Notes: generated from the sequence alone by a model not told the origin. Positions 34,376-45,836 are shown, counted from the stretch's first letter. The stretch is DNA of 64,000 nt from Hybos culiciformis (GCA_964007475.1 OZ023274.1:59850076-59914075), one strand, 5' to 3'. Made by a program: numbers and translations.

Positions 34376-35550
34376 TGGTTCATTATAACCGGAGCGGCAA
34401 GGTCTACGGCGTCTAGATCACTAGAAACAACATTAGACTGAGATCGCTGCCTTTGCATGTGGAAGTGGCAGATACAAATACGATAGCAAGACTATGCATG
34501 ACAGGGCAGCGGGTGGAACCTCATGAAAGGGTGTGAGAGCTTTCCGAGGGTATCAGGAACGAGCTATCCGCGGAAATCCTTTGGGATAAGATCGCAGGAA
34601 TACTCTACGTGACTAGATATTCAAGGTTGTAGTGAACCAAACGCGACAAAAGATCGCAGAGGAAACCCTAGAAATATATACAGACGGGTCCAAGAGAAAA
34701 GGACACTGGATTGGGTGTATACTGTCAGGAACTGGACATATCGTATGCAGCCGCCATTGATGGCTCCCCCTCGGTTGTACAAAGCGAGACTATGGACATA
34801 ATGACGGTAGCTAGAATAATTAAGGAAAGAAATATAAGAGGAAGAGGGATTAAGATAAACTGCTCTAAGTAGGATAGTACAAGAATGTCTGAGGGAACTT
34901 GAAGAAATAGAACACGAAAACCGGGTGGCCATTACGTGGGTTAAAAAGGCCACTCGAACATAGATGGCAATTCGAGAGCGGACAGTCTTGCGAGGTTTGG
35001 GAACAGGAGTATCCCGAAAAGACTACAATCTTTCAAGAGCCTCGGGATTAAAAGCCAAGATAGACAAATAGGGCTGGAAAAAACGCAGAAATGTGGTGAC
35101 AAACGGAGGGAAATAAAACCAACAAAAAGGTTTGGGGGTTCTAGACAAAGAAAAGTCTAAACAGATTTTAAACCTTGACAGGACTAATCTGCGACTTTTC
35201 ACTAACATATGTACAGGGGATTTCTTCAGGAACCACGAGTTTCGGATAGGGAGGGACGACACTGCGGATTGCAGGGGTTGCGGGAAAGAACCGGAAACAA
35301 CACCTAACGTGTTCTGCCAATGTCTAACGGTTCGGACTAGAAGAGCAAGAATGCTGGTAGGATTACTTTTTGCAGGAACTCGAGGACCTGCAAAGACATA
35401 AACCAAGGGAAATAATTAGGTTTGTAAAAGGAATAAGATGGCTCAATGAGGAATTCTAGGCCCATCGAGTAAGCCAGTACAACGGGCCAACTGGCCCAAG
35501 TACAAGGAAATCTGAGGATTTCCGACCCGCCACAACCTAACCTAACCTAA
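34376..35550 (+). mobile_element. Non-LTR retrotransposon 3' fragment with RNase H, ending in (CCTAA)3
   Basis: A patch of markedly higher GC than its flanks. The plus strand, through frame breaks, reads an RNase H domain (EIYTDGSK near 34670, VVQSE near 34765, ITWVKK and then a GNERAD-like stretch near 34935-34985). A C-terminal Cys-rich tail follows at 35132-35400 (LRLFTNICTGDFFRNHEFRI, DCRGCGKEPET, FCQC), typical of I-like, LOA-like or similar clades. It ends with three CCTAA units at 35536-35550. 5'-truncated and inactive. Confidence 0.8.
35132..35401 (+). pseudogene. LINE ORF2 C-terminal Cys-rich domain
   Basis: 89-residue open stretch. Pattern CRGCGKEPETTPNVFCQC matches the C-x2-C...H/C-type knuckle behind the RNase H domain of LINE ORF2 proteins, preceded by the usual LLxxxTG-like helix (NICTGDF). 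Not a host gene. Confidence 0.7.
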
Positions 35551-36261
35551 GTGCAGTTGGCAGTGTGTAGAACTTTTTCAAAGGCTGCTTTAAGACGTCT
35601 TTGTATTGCTAGTGCAGATTGGGTATAATACCTATGTGAGAGATTAATTTATGTTACATAGTGATGTTCATGGATACACGTTAATGAACATTTCTCATTT
35701 CGATTAAATTTATTAAGAAATGAGAAACCAAAAAAAAAATCTGCTGATGTACAATGGTCTAAAATTATTCAATGAACTATTTAAAAAAAGAAAATAACAT
35801 CCAATACATTTACAAAATAAATTATTCTATATGTTAAAGCAAACTTCAATTGTTTAAGCTTTTAAAACAAATATTATAATAGTTAATTATACTACGTACA
35901 TAAATTAAATAAATAAAAATAAAAGAAACAGATAAAAAAGAAGCTTCTAACCAACACGTCATCCACGAAATTTATTGATTTATTGAGAATTGAGTATAAT
36001 CAATATTGACCTCAATTTAGGGACATTATATTCTTATGCTTTTGCGAATTTTTTTTTAAATCAAAAAGAAAAATTAAATTGCAGAATAAAAAAATTACTG
36101 TGTTGTTGCTGTTAGATCTAATAATAAATAAAATCTAAGGTTTACAAACCTACTTAAAATCCAACTTCAATCATTTTTTTACATTAAACTTTTCGTTTAT
36201 TATATTTTATGAAGTTTACAATTCATATAATCAATAAAAATTAATATTCTGTACTTTTGTG
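35551..36261. other. AT-rich intergenic stretch
   Basis: Lies between the LINE fragment and the 3' end of the WDR89-type gene. No gene seen; polyadenylation signals of the minus-strand gene are likely around 36180-36240. Confidence 0.4.
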
Positions 36262-39200
36262 TCAATAAGGTTTTTTTTTATGAATTCTTTCAACAGTTTT
36301 CCTGCGTAATTTTAGCATATCTGTTCGGATATCTGGATTATTGCATTTACTATCAGCTGACCATAAAGTAACAATTCCTTTTTCACCAGAAGTGATTAAA
36401 GTTTTATTGTGACGATTATATAAACTGTCTCGAATAATTTGTTTATTATCACTGAAATTGGCTAACGGCAATAAATTTTTGGTGTGAAGTTTTAACGAAC
36501 GTAAAATTTTGCTAGAAATACAAAGAAGTCGAAATATTTTTTTTAAATAAATTAATTTCTGATAGAGTCAATCAACTAACCCATTGTTTCGTCTTGAAGT
36601 TGCTAATAAAAATATTTCATTGTCGTCAGTAAGATTATGACAATCAATCAAATTTAAATCTTCTAAAATTGGAAATTTGTTTTCTATTTCTTTACGATCA
36701 AACTGAGAAATACAATCAACCTCGTCAGCATCGTAAATTTTCAAATCATTTGTATGCGTTATACATGAAATTAAGTCCTTTTCGTACACATTCTTATGCC
36801 TGCAAATATAGAAAAGGAAAAAAAAAAATGAAATATTTAATTGGTTTCTTATCTCTAAAAGTTTTTTTTTTCTTATCTCAACTAGTAAGTTTTATTAATT
36901 TTTTTCAAATGAAAAAAAAAATTTAAACATAAATCAAATGCTTAGATCAAGTGGGGAAACTGAAAATTTCAACAAACTCAAGCCCGAGGTAAGAATCGAA
37001 CCCACTACTGAACTTGTAGGATAATTCAATCAATTATTTAAAGCAAATTTTATGTAGAAGATGATAGATCAAAGCAAAATTATTCCTAATTAGAATCTGA
37101 TGTATTTTTTTTTTAAACTGACATTTTAAATTCTATTTGTGTGAAAAATAACCCCATACCAATTTAATTTATCAATACTGGATTCGGTATTTACAGTATT
37201 TTGTAAAGCATCATTTTCATTTGTTTGTGATACATCGTATATATTGATCAATCCATCTGTAGAGCCTGATACCAATAAATCTGCTTTATTTCCATGAAAT
37301 TTCAAACTTGTAACATCGTCTTGATGGCACTCCCAATAAGCTCCTAATAATTTCTTTTGCCGGATATCATAAAATAGGAGATATACGTCGCTATTAATTT
37401 GGTTTGTACCTGCACATACAATTCTGTCATTACAATTAACGTCAAAGCAAGTTATTGTTTTATTGTTTGGCAATGATAGGTCTAGGAATATTTTAAAGTA
37501 TAATTTTTTATAATTATTAATAACATTTAAATTTTGGTAATTTACCCCCAAATGAATGGCATTTATTTAAAGTTCTTAAATCGTATAAATTTATTTGTCC
37601 AGTTTGATTCCCAATTAATAGTTCATTTGAATTATTTAAAAATTTTACACCGCATGTCGCTTGAAAGCCAGGAAATTCTATTGTTTCACTTCGAACTAGT
37701 CCAATAACTGAATCTAAATTAAATAGATCTACATTACCATTAGACCTTCCGGCGGCTAATTTACTAAAAGATCTAAAAAAATAATTAAATACTTATTAAA
37801 TTAAAAATTAGGAAGGTAGAAAGTAATTATAGAATAAAGAACTAACGTGTCTGCCCCTAAATTTAGTACATATACTTTTTTCGAATTTAATGCTTCTTCT
37901 TGTAATATTTCAAAATTTTGCTGTAATTTTATATTTTCCTCTGATTTTTCCAGGCTATCCATATTAGCAAAAGTATCAACTTCTATTGAACCGTCACTAT
38001 CTACAAATAAAAACCAAAAACATTGTAGGTACGGTAGGTAATAAAAAGAATTAAAGTTAGGGTTCTCAGACGTCCTCCTTTTTGATAGTAAAAAGTGTCA
38101 TCCTTTTTTTTCATTATTTCGCATTTTGTCCTCCTTTTCCATTATTATCCTCTATTTTTCCTCCTAAGCTAAGTTAAAACATTGAAAAAAAACAACTACA
38201 TAAAAATAAACAAAACCATGAGTAATGTCGGATATAATTTTTGTAAGTTAAATTTGATATTAAGTAATTGACTGAGTAATTGAAACAATGTGATATTGAT
38301 AATTCAATTCTGTTCCTCTACATTATTATTTAAATGAGCCCCGCTTCATGAATATTCGAACGCCTTATTTTAAAATTTTTGATTCAAAATTTTTATATAT
38401 TTCTATAATTTATTTTCCAAAAGTATACTTTTTCAAATTTTTTTCTGAAGGATCCCAGAAATTTTCGGAAAATGCCATTGGTCAGCTTGTATTTCTGCGA
38501 TGCTTAAAAAAAAAATTGAAAAAGTAGACTTTTCGAAAAAAGTTCCAACAAGATTCTTTTAATTTAAATGAGAATAAAACTCAAGAAAAATGTAAAAAAA
38601 ATTAATGAACCATTTTAAAGTAAGGCGTACGAGCAAGGCTCTTTTAGTATTTTTTCATAAAAACCCATAATTCTAAAAATTCATAACTTTTGATTAGAGA
38701 TACAACTAAATGGTATTGAATTAAGCTTTTCAAATAAAATAAAACTGAAAAAATTTGGGTATTCTGACTGCAAAAAATAACATTATTTTCAAGTAAAAAG
38801 TAAAAAAGGCCTTAAGCAAATTTTACAGATTAAAAATAAAAACAGTGTTCAACTTGATTTAATATTTGTTACGGATCCTACAGGTTGTGTAGTGGATCAG
38901 TGTAGTGATCCATTGTTGTATATCGATGATCATCATCCTCCCTTGTGTGTTGTGGGGTCCATCGTTTCAATGGGTTCTCCAGATTTTGAAAGATCATTCT
39001 CACGTAACTTTCGCAAGACGAATTTGGCAATTCTTAGAAATTATTTATCAGGTGTTGATTTTTTGGATTTGTTAGAAGTAGATGAGGATGTGGAGGTGAT
39101 GGATTGGAATTAGCGGTTCCTCTGGAAATGAACAGGATAGTAGAGAATTATCCACCTTGGTACACACGTAACCTGAAGTCACTCCGGAATAGAAAAAATT

Positions 39201-42200
39201 AGAGTTGGCGTAAATATCTGTTGTCCAAGACTAGTGAAGATTTGTCACTCTTCTTGAATCTTATAGATTCAAATAATGTACCAGATGAAGATTATTTTAG
39301 GTATATGGATGAATTTCCCAGTACTACCCTTACATTATTCTCGGTGACATCTGGTGAAGTTTTAAGCTTCTTACAGCAATTGAAGCTTGATTTTTCATGT
39401 GGCCCGGATGGAATTCCACCTTTTATTTTGGTGAAATGCTCAGATTTACTTTCCTTGCCTTTGACGATTTTGTTCAATAGATCTATTGAGTCATCGAGAT
39501 TTCCTAAAATATGGAAGAGCTCTTATGTTCGTCCTATACATAAAAAGGGTAGTAAGATCGAGATTACGAATTACAGACCAATAGCTAAATTGTCCACAAT
39601 TCCAAAAGTTTTTGAAAAGATTGTGTTTGATAAAATTGGTTTTCACTGCAAACCGTTTATATCAGATAAGCAACATGGATTTGTAAGTGGTAGGTTGACT
39701 GTCACCAATCTAATGAAGATTATCATTTGTCCTGGAATCTATGGAAGCTGGGTGTCAGACGGACATAATCTATATGGATTTCTCAAAGGCTTTTGATAGG
39801 TTGTCACATAGTTTGATTCTTTTTAAGCTGGAACAGTTTGGTTTTCCAAGTAATTTTGTCGTTTGGATTGAATCTTATTTGGTAGATAGAGAATATATTG
39901 TGACATTTAGGTCCATTTGTTCTAATCCTTATATTGCGACCCTGGGGAGTTCCACAGGGGAGTCACCTTGGTCCGCTTTTGTTTCTAATTAGCATAAATG
40001 ATGTGGTGAGTGTTATTAGGAATTCAGAGTTAAGTATCTTTGCGGATGATATGAAAATCTTTAAGAGGGTATTGAGTGAACAAGATTGTAGTGCCCTCCA
40101 ATGTGATTTGGAGTTGTTTACTGTATGGTGTGAAAAGAATTTTTTGTCGTTGAGATGGTCTAAGGAGTTTAATAGTATTGTTGTAACGAAGTCACTCTAC
40201 TGTACTATTGTACGCCCTATAATTGACTATTGCTCCCAAGTATGGTCGCCGTGTTTTGAAGTCGACTTAAAAAGAATTGAAAGTGTGCAAAAAAATTTAT
40301 TAAGATTTGTATTTAGATCAATGCCTTGGCGAGATCCATTTATTTTTCCGTCCTATACGGATCGTATTCAATTGCTCCGCATACAATCACTAAAGGATAG
40401 ATGAATTATTTGTTATGTTGTAACACTGCATCAAATTTTATCTGGAGTTTTTTGTTCTCCGAACTTACTTGATAGTTAGGTTGAGGGTACCATCGCGACC
40501 ACTTAGAAATAGCCAAATGTTCTCGGTGGAAAGGCACAGTACAGTATATGGTAAAAATCAACCAATGGAAAGAATGCAATCTGAGGCAAATGATTTGAGA
40601 TCACCGATACTAAATTGATATTAAAGTCAAAGTTGAGGAGACTAAATGGTATGACTGTCTAGAATGTGTTTGTAGTGTCTAGAATGTGGTTTGTTGTGTC
40701 TAATTTATGTGATTTTGATTAAGTCCTATTTTTATTTATAAAACTGATTCTTGTATTAACTATTTGAATATATATTTTTTTTTATAATAAATGATATGTA
40801 GGTATTACAAAATGGTATTGAAATAAATACGGCTTGCATTAAGCTTGTATTTAAACTAAAAGTTTCGAGATTTTGAATACGTGTGGAATTAATTTATTTT
40901 TAAAGCTTAGAGAGAGTTATAACATTATAACATCAAAAATTTAGAGATGTATTTCGAGACATGATTTTTTAATATGTCCCCTTCAGTTAATTTGCATGGA
41001 AATTGAGTTATTTGTATTGAAAATTAATATCGTCAGTAATAAAATTTGCAACAAAGTATTTTTTCAAATAATTTAAAAAAAAATTTTCTCTCCCCCACTT
41101 TTTCAAAATCTCAAAACATGAATATAATGTAATTTTTTGCAGTCAAATTCAATAAAGCGTCCAAATCGATTTTTTCAAAAGTTATGAATTTTTAATAAAT
41201 ATATGGGTTTTTATGAAAAATGCTAAAAAGTGGATTTTTCAATCCGTCTTTACACTGAAGATTACACTCGAATTGATCTAAAAAAAGGATGGGTCTATTT
41301 TTTTCGTAAACTTAAAAACCCTGAAAGTTTGGCGTTAGTGTAGTTTATTTGAACCACTCAGAATGGGCTGAAACTTGGAGGGGGGTAGAGGCGTGCCCAA
41401 ACTCCCAAAACTGAAATCAGTTCTTGGGGCAAAAGCCCGGTTTCGGAGTTAGGGCTCCCTAAAGTTTTCATACATTTTTGTACGGGAAATTTTTTTTTTG
41501 CCCGATTGGCTCTATTTTTGGGAAAAGGATAAAGGGGTGTTCCAAAACAAGAGGGGGTGGTGGGGGGCGGAGAGCGGGCGGTCTGGAGGTTGGTCGCAAA
41601 TCCCACTGACTAACCTCCAGACCTCCAGACCGCCCGCCGCCCCTAACCACCCCTCTTGTTTTGGAACACCCCCTATACTCTCTACAAAAAAATGGGGCAA
41701 ATCGAGCAAAAAAAAAAATTTCCCATACAAAACGTATGAAAACTTTGGGGGGGGGGGGCGCGTTTGCCCCAAGAACTGATTTCAGTTTTGGGAGTTTGGG
41801 CACCGCCTCTACTCCCCCTCTAAGTTTCAGCCCATTCTGGGTTCCCATAAACTGCACTTTAGCCATATTTTATATATATTTTTTTTGTTTGGATGTCCTC
41901 CTTTTACTGCGGAGAAATCTGGGAACCCTAATTAATATTTAGTATTTTTTTTATCTCCGATAGGTTTTCAAATTTAAGAAAGGTTTCCTTATTTTGTACA
42001 TTAATTAAGCAGGTATTTTCATATAAGGCTCGACTTTTTATTTTCCTATATTTTTTATGAATTGAAGGCAGATCTTTCTTCATGACTGCATGACATCCTT
42101 ATAAATTAGCTGGTCTGGTCCCTCTTAACGCAAAAAAAAAAAATATTTTTTTGAAAATGGTGTAATAAATGTGACTGGGAACGAACTTAGTAAGTACAAG

Positions 42201-42313
42201 GTGCCTACTTATCTGCAAGAAACTAATGTACCAAAAATACCACTTTGAAATTTACATGATCTCAACTCACTTGATTCACCCTCACCGCCATCAAAAATAT
42301 CTTTTTTCGACAT
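36262..42313 (-). CDS. WDR89-type WD40-repeat protein
   Basis: Six exons in phase: 42271-42313, 37847-38000, 37546-37772, 37160-37481, 36581-36799 and 36262-36511 (404 residues; human WDR89 has 387). After an acidic N-terminus (MSKKDIFDGGEGE) come WD blades: SFSKLAAGRSNGNVDLFNL, GVKFLNNSNELLIGNQTGQI, KTITCFDVNCNDRIVCAGT, HQDDVTSLKFHGNKADLLVS followed by GSTDGLINIYDV, KDLISCITHTNDLKIYD, and the last blade TLITSGEKGIVTLWSAD. A basic tail (KLRRKTVERIHKKKPY) follows, as in WDR89. WD40 propellers are protein-binding scaffolds; the exact role of WDR89 is little known. Intron 1 is 4.27 kb and almost wholly transposon. Alternative: another small WD40 protein, less likely because of the basic tail and blade order. 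Confidence 0.8.
36962..37035 (-). mobile_element. tRNA-derived SINE fragment in a WDR89 intron
   Basis: Minus strand reads GTGGGTTCGATTCTTACCTCGGG, a Pol III B box in the same context as the SINE at 48866. Also shares ATCCTAC upstream. Only the promoter part remains; located in intron 4. Confidence 0.6.
38845..40420 (+). pseudogene. Jockey/CR1-like LINE: endonuclease end and reverse transcriptase
   Basis: Plus strand, antisense to WDR89. Reads the end of an AP-endonuclease domain (LDLIFVTDP, DHHPPLCVV), a linker, then RT blocks CGPDGIPPFILVKCSDL, SSYVRPIHKKGSK, NYRPIAKLSTIPKVFEKI, SDKQHGFVSGR, YMDFSKAFDRLSHS, SGVPQGSHLGPLLF and the catalytic FADD (IFADDMKIF). It ends with a C-terminal part (VRPIIDYCSQVWSP, VQKNLLRFVFR). 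There are stops before 39221, frameshifts near 39700 and 39945, and a loss of sequence after KNFLSLRW. 5'-truncated, inactive. Confidence 0.88.
41331..41864. mobile_element. Foldback-family element (two arms)
   Basis: Left end GGCGTTAGTGTAG, right end CTGCACTTTAGCC, with two opposed copies of the family arm (gaactgatttcagtttt, caccgcctctac) meeting near 41600-41620 at a GC-rich inverted centre (gcaaatcccactgac...cctccagaccgcccgcc). Target duplication not clear because it is nested in a composite element. Confidence 0.7.
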
Positions 42314-42749
42314 TCCAGCACAAATAATAACACTTTTTAATAAAATATATTATCTTTGCCGCTTATTTTCCTTGATTGATCCTTATTTCCTTATTATCCA
42401 ATATTGATTGTCCAACATACATAAATTGTAAACAATATGTCATTCCATTGAAAGTTATAACCACCAGGGCAAACTCAACGCGACGGACGCGATGAAAACT
42501 TTAATTACGGTAAAATCATATAATTACGTAATATATGCTTTCAAAATACGAATTTTATTCATAAATTAAATCAGGTTATCCCTCAATTGAAAATTGCTGT
42601 TCACACCATGATTTTTTTTAACCCGGGTCAATTTTGTTGTTTTTTTATTTTTTTTTGTTAAATTTCTAAATAAAAATTAGTGAATAAAATTTAATAAAAA
42701 ATAATTGAAAAATTATATAAAAAATTCTATAAGTAAATTAATTAATTTA
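42314..42749. repeat. 5' flank of the WDR89 gene and inverted copy of the 24.7-kb repeat
   Basis: 42314-42470 is the likely promoter side of the WDR89-type gene. 42545-42749 is the inverted counterpart of 24660-24920 and continues at 43324 beyond the foldback insertion. 42478-42498 holds a CpG-dense acgcgacggacgcg patch like that at 61410. Confidence 0.55.
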
Positions 42750-43323
42750 GGCTAAAGTGCAGTTTATGTGAACCTCTCAGAAACGGCTGAAACTTGGAGG
42801 GGGGGTAGAGGCGGTGCCCAAACTTCCAAAACTGAAATCAGTTCTTGGGGCTCGGGCTCCGTTTCGAAGATATGGCCCCTCAAAGTTTTCATACATTTTG
42901 TATGGGCAATTTTTTTTTCTTGCTCGATTTGGCCCATTTTTTTGTAGAGAGTGTAGGGAGTGTCCCAAAACAAGAGGGGGGGGGTGGGGGGCGGCGTTTG
43001 GGCGGTCTGGTGGTTATTCAGTGGGATTTGCGGCGCCAGCCGCAAATCCCACTGACCAACTACCAGACCGCCCGCCCGCCGCCCCCCACCCCCCCCTTTT
43101 GTTTTGGGGCACCCCCTTTATCCTTTTCCAAAAAATAGGGCCAATCGGGCCAAAAAAAAAAATTGTCCATACAAAAATGTATGAAAACTTTGAGGGGACA
43201 TATCTTCGAAACGGGGCCCGAGCCCCAAGAACTGATTTCAGTTTTGGAAGTTTGGGCACCGCCTCTACCCCCCCTCCAAGTTTCAGCCGTTTCTGAGAGG
43301 TTCACATAAACTGCACTTACGCC
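42750..43323. mobile_element. Complete foldback element with 8-bp target duplication
   Basis: 574 bp made of two near-perfect opposed arms of about 280 bp around a small palindromic centre (gatttgcggcgccagccgcaaatc near 43025-43050). Ends GGCTAAAGTGCAG and CTGCACTTACGCC. Flanked by ttaattta on both sides (42742-42749 and 43324-43331); the repeat copy at 24.7 kb shows the empty site with a single ttaattta. No ORF of merit. The duplication length fits hAT- or P-type transposases, but the ends do not let me choose. Confidence 0.88.
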
Positions 43324-43576
43324 TTAATTTACAATTAAAATTCGAAAAATAAAAATTACAAAAAAAAATTATTTTATTTTTATGCTTTTTTTTTAACAAT
43401 TTTTTCTTTTTAATTATTCAAATGAACTTGCCCAACCGATAATTTTTTTACGTAATCAGAACATATTCATTTAATCTAAATAAACAATGCTGGGTTTTAT
43501 CAGGTGAACCTGAATTATATTTTAAGTTTAAAACACCTAAATTGTTTGTATGATTAACCCAACAACTATTTATAAG

Positions 43577-44603
43577 GCGCCGTGACATTTGTCCGCGGGA
43601 CATTTGTCCGCGATGAAATTTGTATGGAAAACTTCGCGGACAAATGTCATTTTGCAAAATGTCATTTGTCCGCGATTGTAAAATGTCATTTGTCCGCCGC
43701 GGACAAATGTCTCAAAATTAGCGGACAAATGACATTTTGCAAAATGACATTTGTCGGCGATTGAATTTTCTAACTTTAGCGGACAAATGTCATTTTGCAA
43801 AATGTCATTTGTCCGCCATTGATTTTTCGAATTTTTAGCGGACAAATGTCATTTTGCAAAATGTCATTTGTCCGCGATTGAAATTTTTAATTTTTAGCGG
43901 ACAAATGTCATTTTGAAAAATGTCATTTGTACGCGATTGATTTTTCAGTTTTTTTAGCGGACAAATGTCATTTTGCAAAATGTCATTTGTCCGCGATTGA
44001 TTTTTCAATTTTGGAAATACTGCAGATTACGTGAACCACTCAGAATCGTCTGAAGGTTGGAAAAGGGTAGAGGGGTAGAGGCCCCCCAAATTCTTCATAC
44101 ATTTTGTATGTGCAATTTTTTTTTTTTGCCCGATTTGCCCCTTAAAGAGAGAGAGGTGGGCCGCAAATCCCACTGACCAACCACCAGTCCACCCGCCCGC
44201 CCGCCGCCCCCCACCTCTCTCTCGTTGTACCGATTCTGATTGGTTCACGTCATCTGCACTTTAGCCTCAAATTTTTAGCGGACAAATGTCATTTTGCAAA
44301 ATGTCATTTGTCCGCGATTGCTATTTCGAATTTTTAGCGGACAAATGTTATTTTGCAAAATGTCATTTGTCCGCGATTGATTTTTTAAATTTTTAGCGGA
44401 CAAATGTCATTTTGCAAAAAGTCATTTGTCCGCGATTGATTTTTTAAATTTTTAGAGGAAAAATGTCATTTTGCAAAATGTCATTTGTCCGCGGCGGACA
44501 AAAGACATTTCGAATCGCGGACAAATGTCATTTTTATGTCCGCGATACAAAAACAAATCGCGGACAAATGTCCCGCGGACAAATGTCCCGCGGACAAATG
44601 TCC
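43577..44603. repeat. Array of near-palindromic gcggacaaatg hairpin units
   Basis: About a dozen units with a period near 60 bp, each an almost perfect hairpin (gcggacaaatgtcattttgc followed by its complement with one central mismatch) joined by AT linkers (gattgatttttcaattttta). The ends carry direct cgcgggacatttgtccgcg pieces. It is interrupted by a foldback at 44013-44266. No gene. Confidence 0.85.
44013..44266. mobile_element. Short foldback element in the hairpin array
   Basis: 254 bp, ends GGAAATACTGCAG and CTGCACTTTAGCC, flanks tcaatttt and tcaaattt (7 of 8). A smaller member of the family at 42750, with agaatcg/cgattct arms and a GC-rich centre. Its insertion in the linker of the hairpin array gives another empty-site comparison. 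Confidence 0.82.
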
Positions 44604-44620
44604 AACCCCCTATTTATAAA

Positions 44621-45544
44621 GGGAGTGGCTACAGTTACGGCAACCGTAACTTATTTTTTTTTTTAACAGTTACGGTTAACGTAACTTATTTTTTTTTTTT
44701 TAAAGTTACGGCAACCGTAACTTTTAGGTAATGCTTAAAGTTACGGCAATTTTTTTTTGTCGAAAAAAAAAAAAAATGTATTTAATTTTTTTTTCTTTTT
44801 TTTCTTTTTTTCTTTTTTTTCTTTTCTTCCTTTTTTTTTTGTCTTAACCCTTTCTTCGGGATTCGAACCTCGTTCTTTAGCATTTCATTCTACCACTCTA
44901 CCTCTCGGCTACAGTAATAAAATTATAAACGTGTACAAAATAGAAAATATAAATTATGTGTACATGTGAAAGTTAATGACAAGTAAAAACCTTACATCGT
45001 CATACAAAAAATGCAAGAATAGTTAAACCTTACATAGTTATACAAAAATACAAAAAAAAGAATTAAAAGCGCGAAGCGCCGAAGCAAAAAAAAAAAAAAA
45101 AAAAAGAAGCCCTAGGGGGTTTGGGGGAGGCGGCGGCCGTCCCCCATTCAGCATAACAACTTTTTATTTTAAAAAAAAGTCATAATGCTCAAAAAAAACT
45201 TTGCCGTAATCACTAAAAAAAAAAAAAGTTACGTCCGCCGTAACTTTAGACAATTTTCTACAGGATTACGGTTGCCGTAACTCAAAAAAAAAAAAGAGTT
45301 ACGTTTGCCGTAACTTTAAACAATTTTCAACAGGATTACGGTTGCCGTAACTCTAAAAATAAAAAAAGAGTTACGTTTGCCGTAACTTTAGTCAATTTTC
45401 AACAGGATTACGGTTGCCGTAACTCTAAAAATAAAAAAAGAGTTACGTTTGCCGTAACTTTAGTCAATTTTGAACAGGATTACGGTTGCCGTAACTCTCA
45501 AAAAAAAAAAAAGTGTTACGTTGGCCGTAACTGTAGACGCTCCC
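44621..45544. mobile_element. 924-bp GGGAG-end element with ACGG palindromes and 9-bp duplication
   Basis: Ends are inverted (GGGAGTGGCTACAGTTACGG and the complement of GGGAGCGTCTACAGTTACGG). Both flanks are atttataaa (44612-44620 and 45545-45553), a perfect 9-bp target duplication, as for Mutator-like elements. Inside: palindromic agttacggttaacgtaact blocks, a tRNA-like segment, a GC-rich agccctagggggtttggggg patch, then five tandem units of about 65 bp, each with gattacggttgccgtaactc and its partner. No transposase. Confidence 0.85.
44842..44916 (-). ncRNA. tRNA-like Pol III promoter inside the 924-bp element
   Basis: Same A-box-like (TAGCCGAGAGGTAGAG) and perfect B-box (GGTTCGAATCC) pair as at 23160, at the same place in the element. 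Not a functional tRNA as far as can be folded by eye. It could drive Pol III transcription of part of the element. Confidence 0.65.
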
Positions 45545-45836
45545 ATTTATAAATATTTGCGAAACCTGAAACGGTGGTTTGTCCCTCTTGGATTACGTCG
45601 ACCATATCTCTAGCATTACGACTGCAGTAGCTGTCAAACAAAAAAAATTACGTCTGCCATAAATGAGGCCTTTTAAAAAAAAGTAAACAAAAAACTAAAT
45701 TTTTTTCCTTTTTTTACTTCTTTTACTTTTACTTTTTATTACAATTTACAAAGTCGAGTCGATATCAATATCGATAGTCGATATACCTATTTTTGTTTTT
45801 AATATTTTTAATTTTTATCCAACTTTAAAAGAAAAT

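Larger units (their letters stand above)
38058..41930. mobile_element. Composite element with TAGGGTTCTCAGA ends filling WDR89 intron 1
   Basis: Inverted ends: TAGGGTTCTCAGACGTCCTCC at 38058 and the complement of TAGGGTTCCCAGA...GGAGGACATCC at 41930. Flanks attaaagt and attaatat are a partial 8-bp match, as for hAT elements. Long inner inverted segments (ttcataaaaaccca, attcataacttttg near 38650 and 41200) support a foldback-like structure. Inside are a LINE fragment (38845-40420) and a foldback pair (41331-41864). Confidence 0.6.

Noticed and set aside
34621..35406. Minus-strand frames of 110 and 127 residues
   Set aside because: They are antisense shadows of the LINE RNase H and C-terminal regions, which read sensibly on the plus strand.
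41468..43296. Several overlapping 80-160 residue frames rich in Pro, Gly and Arg on both strands
   Set aside because: They are translations of the GC-rich foldback arms and appear symmetrically on both strands.
43448..43845. Frames with repeated ADKCHFAKCHLSA text resembling zinc fingers
   Set aside because: Cys/His spacing is produced by the gcggacaaatg hairpin repeat on both strands.
44621..45544. CRISPR-like spacing of attacggttgccgtaact repeats
   Set aside because: Units are self-complementary tandem repeats without unique spacers, in an insect transposable element; CRISPR is not expected.
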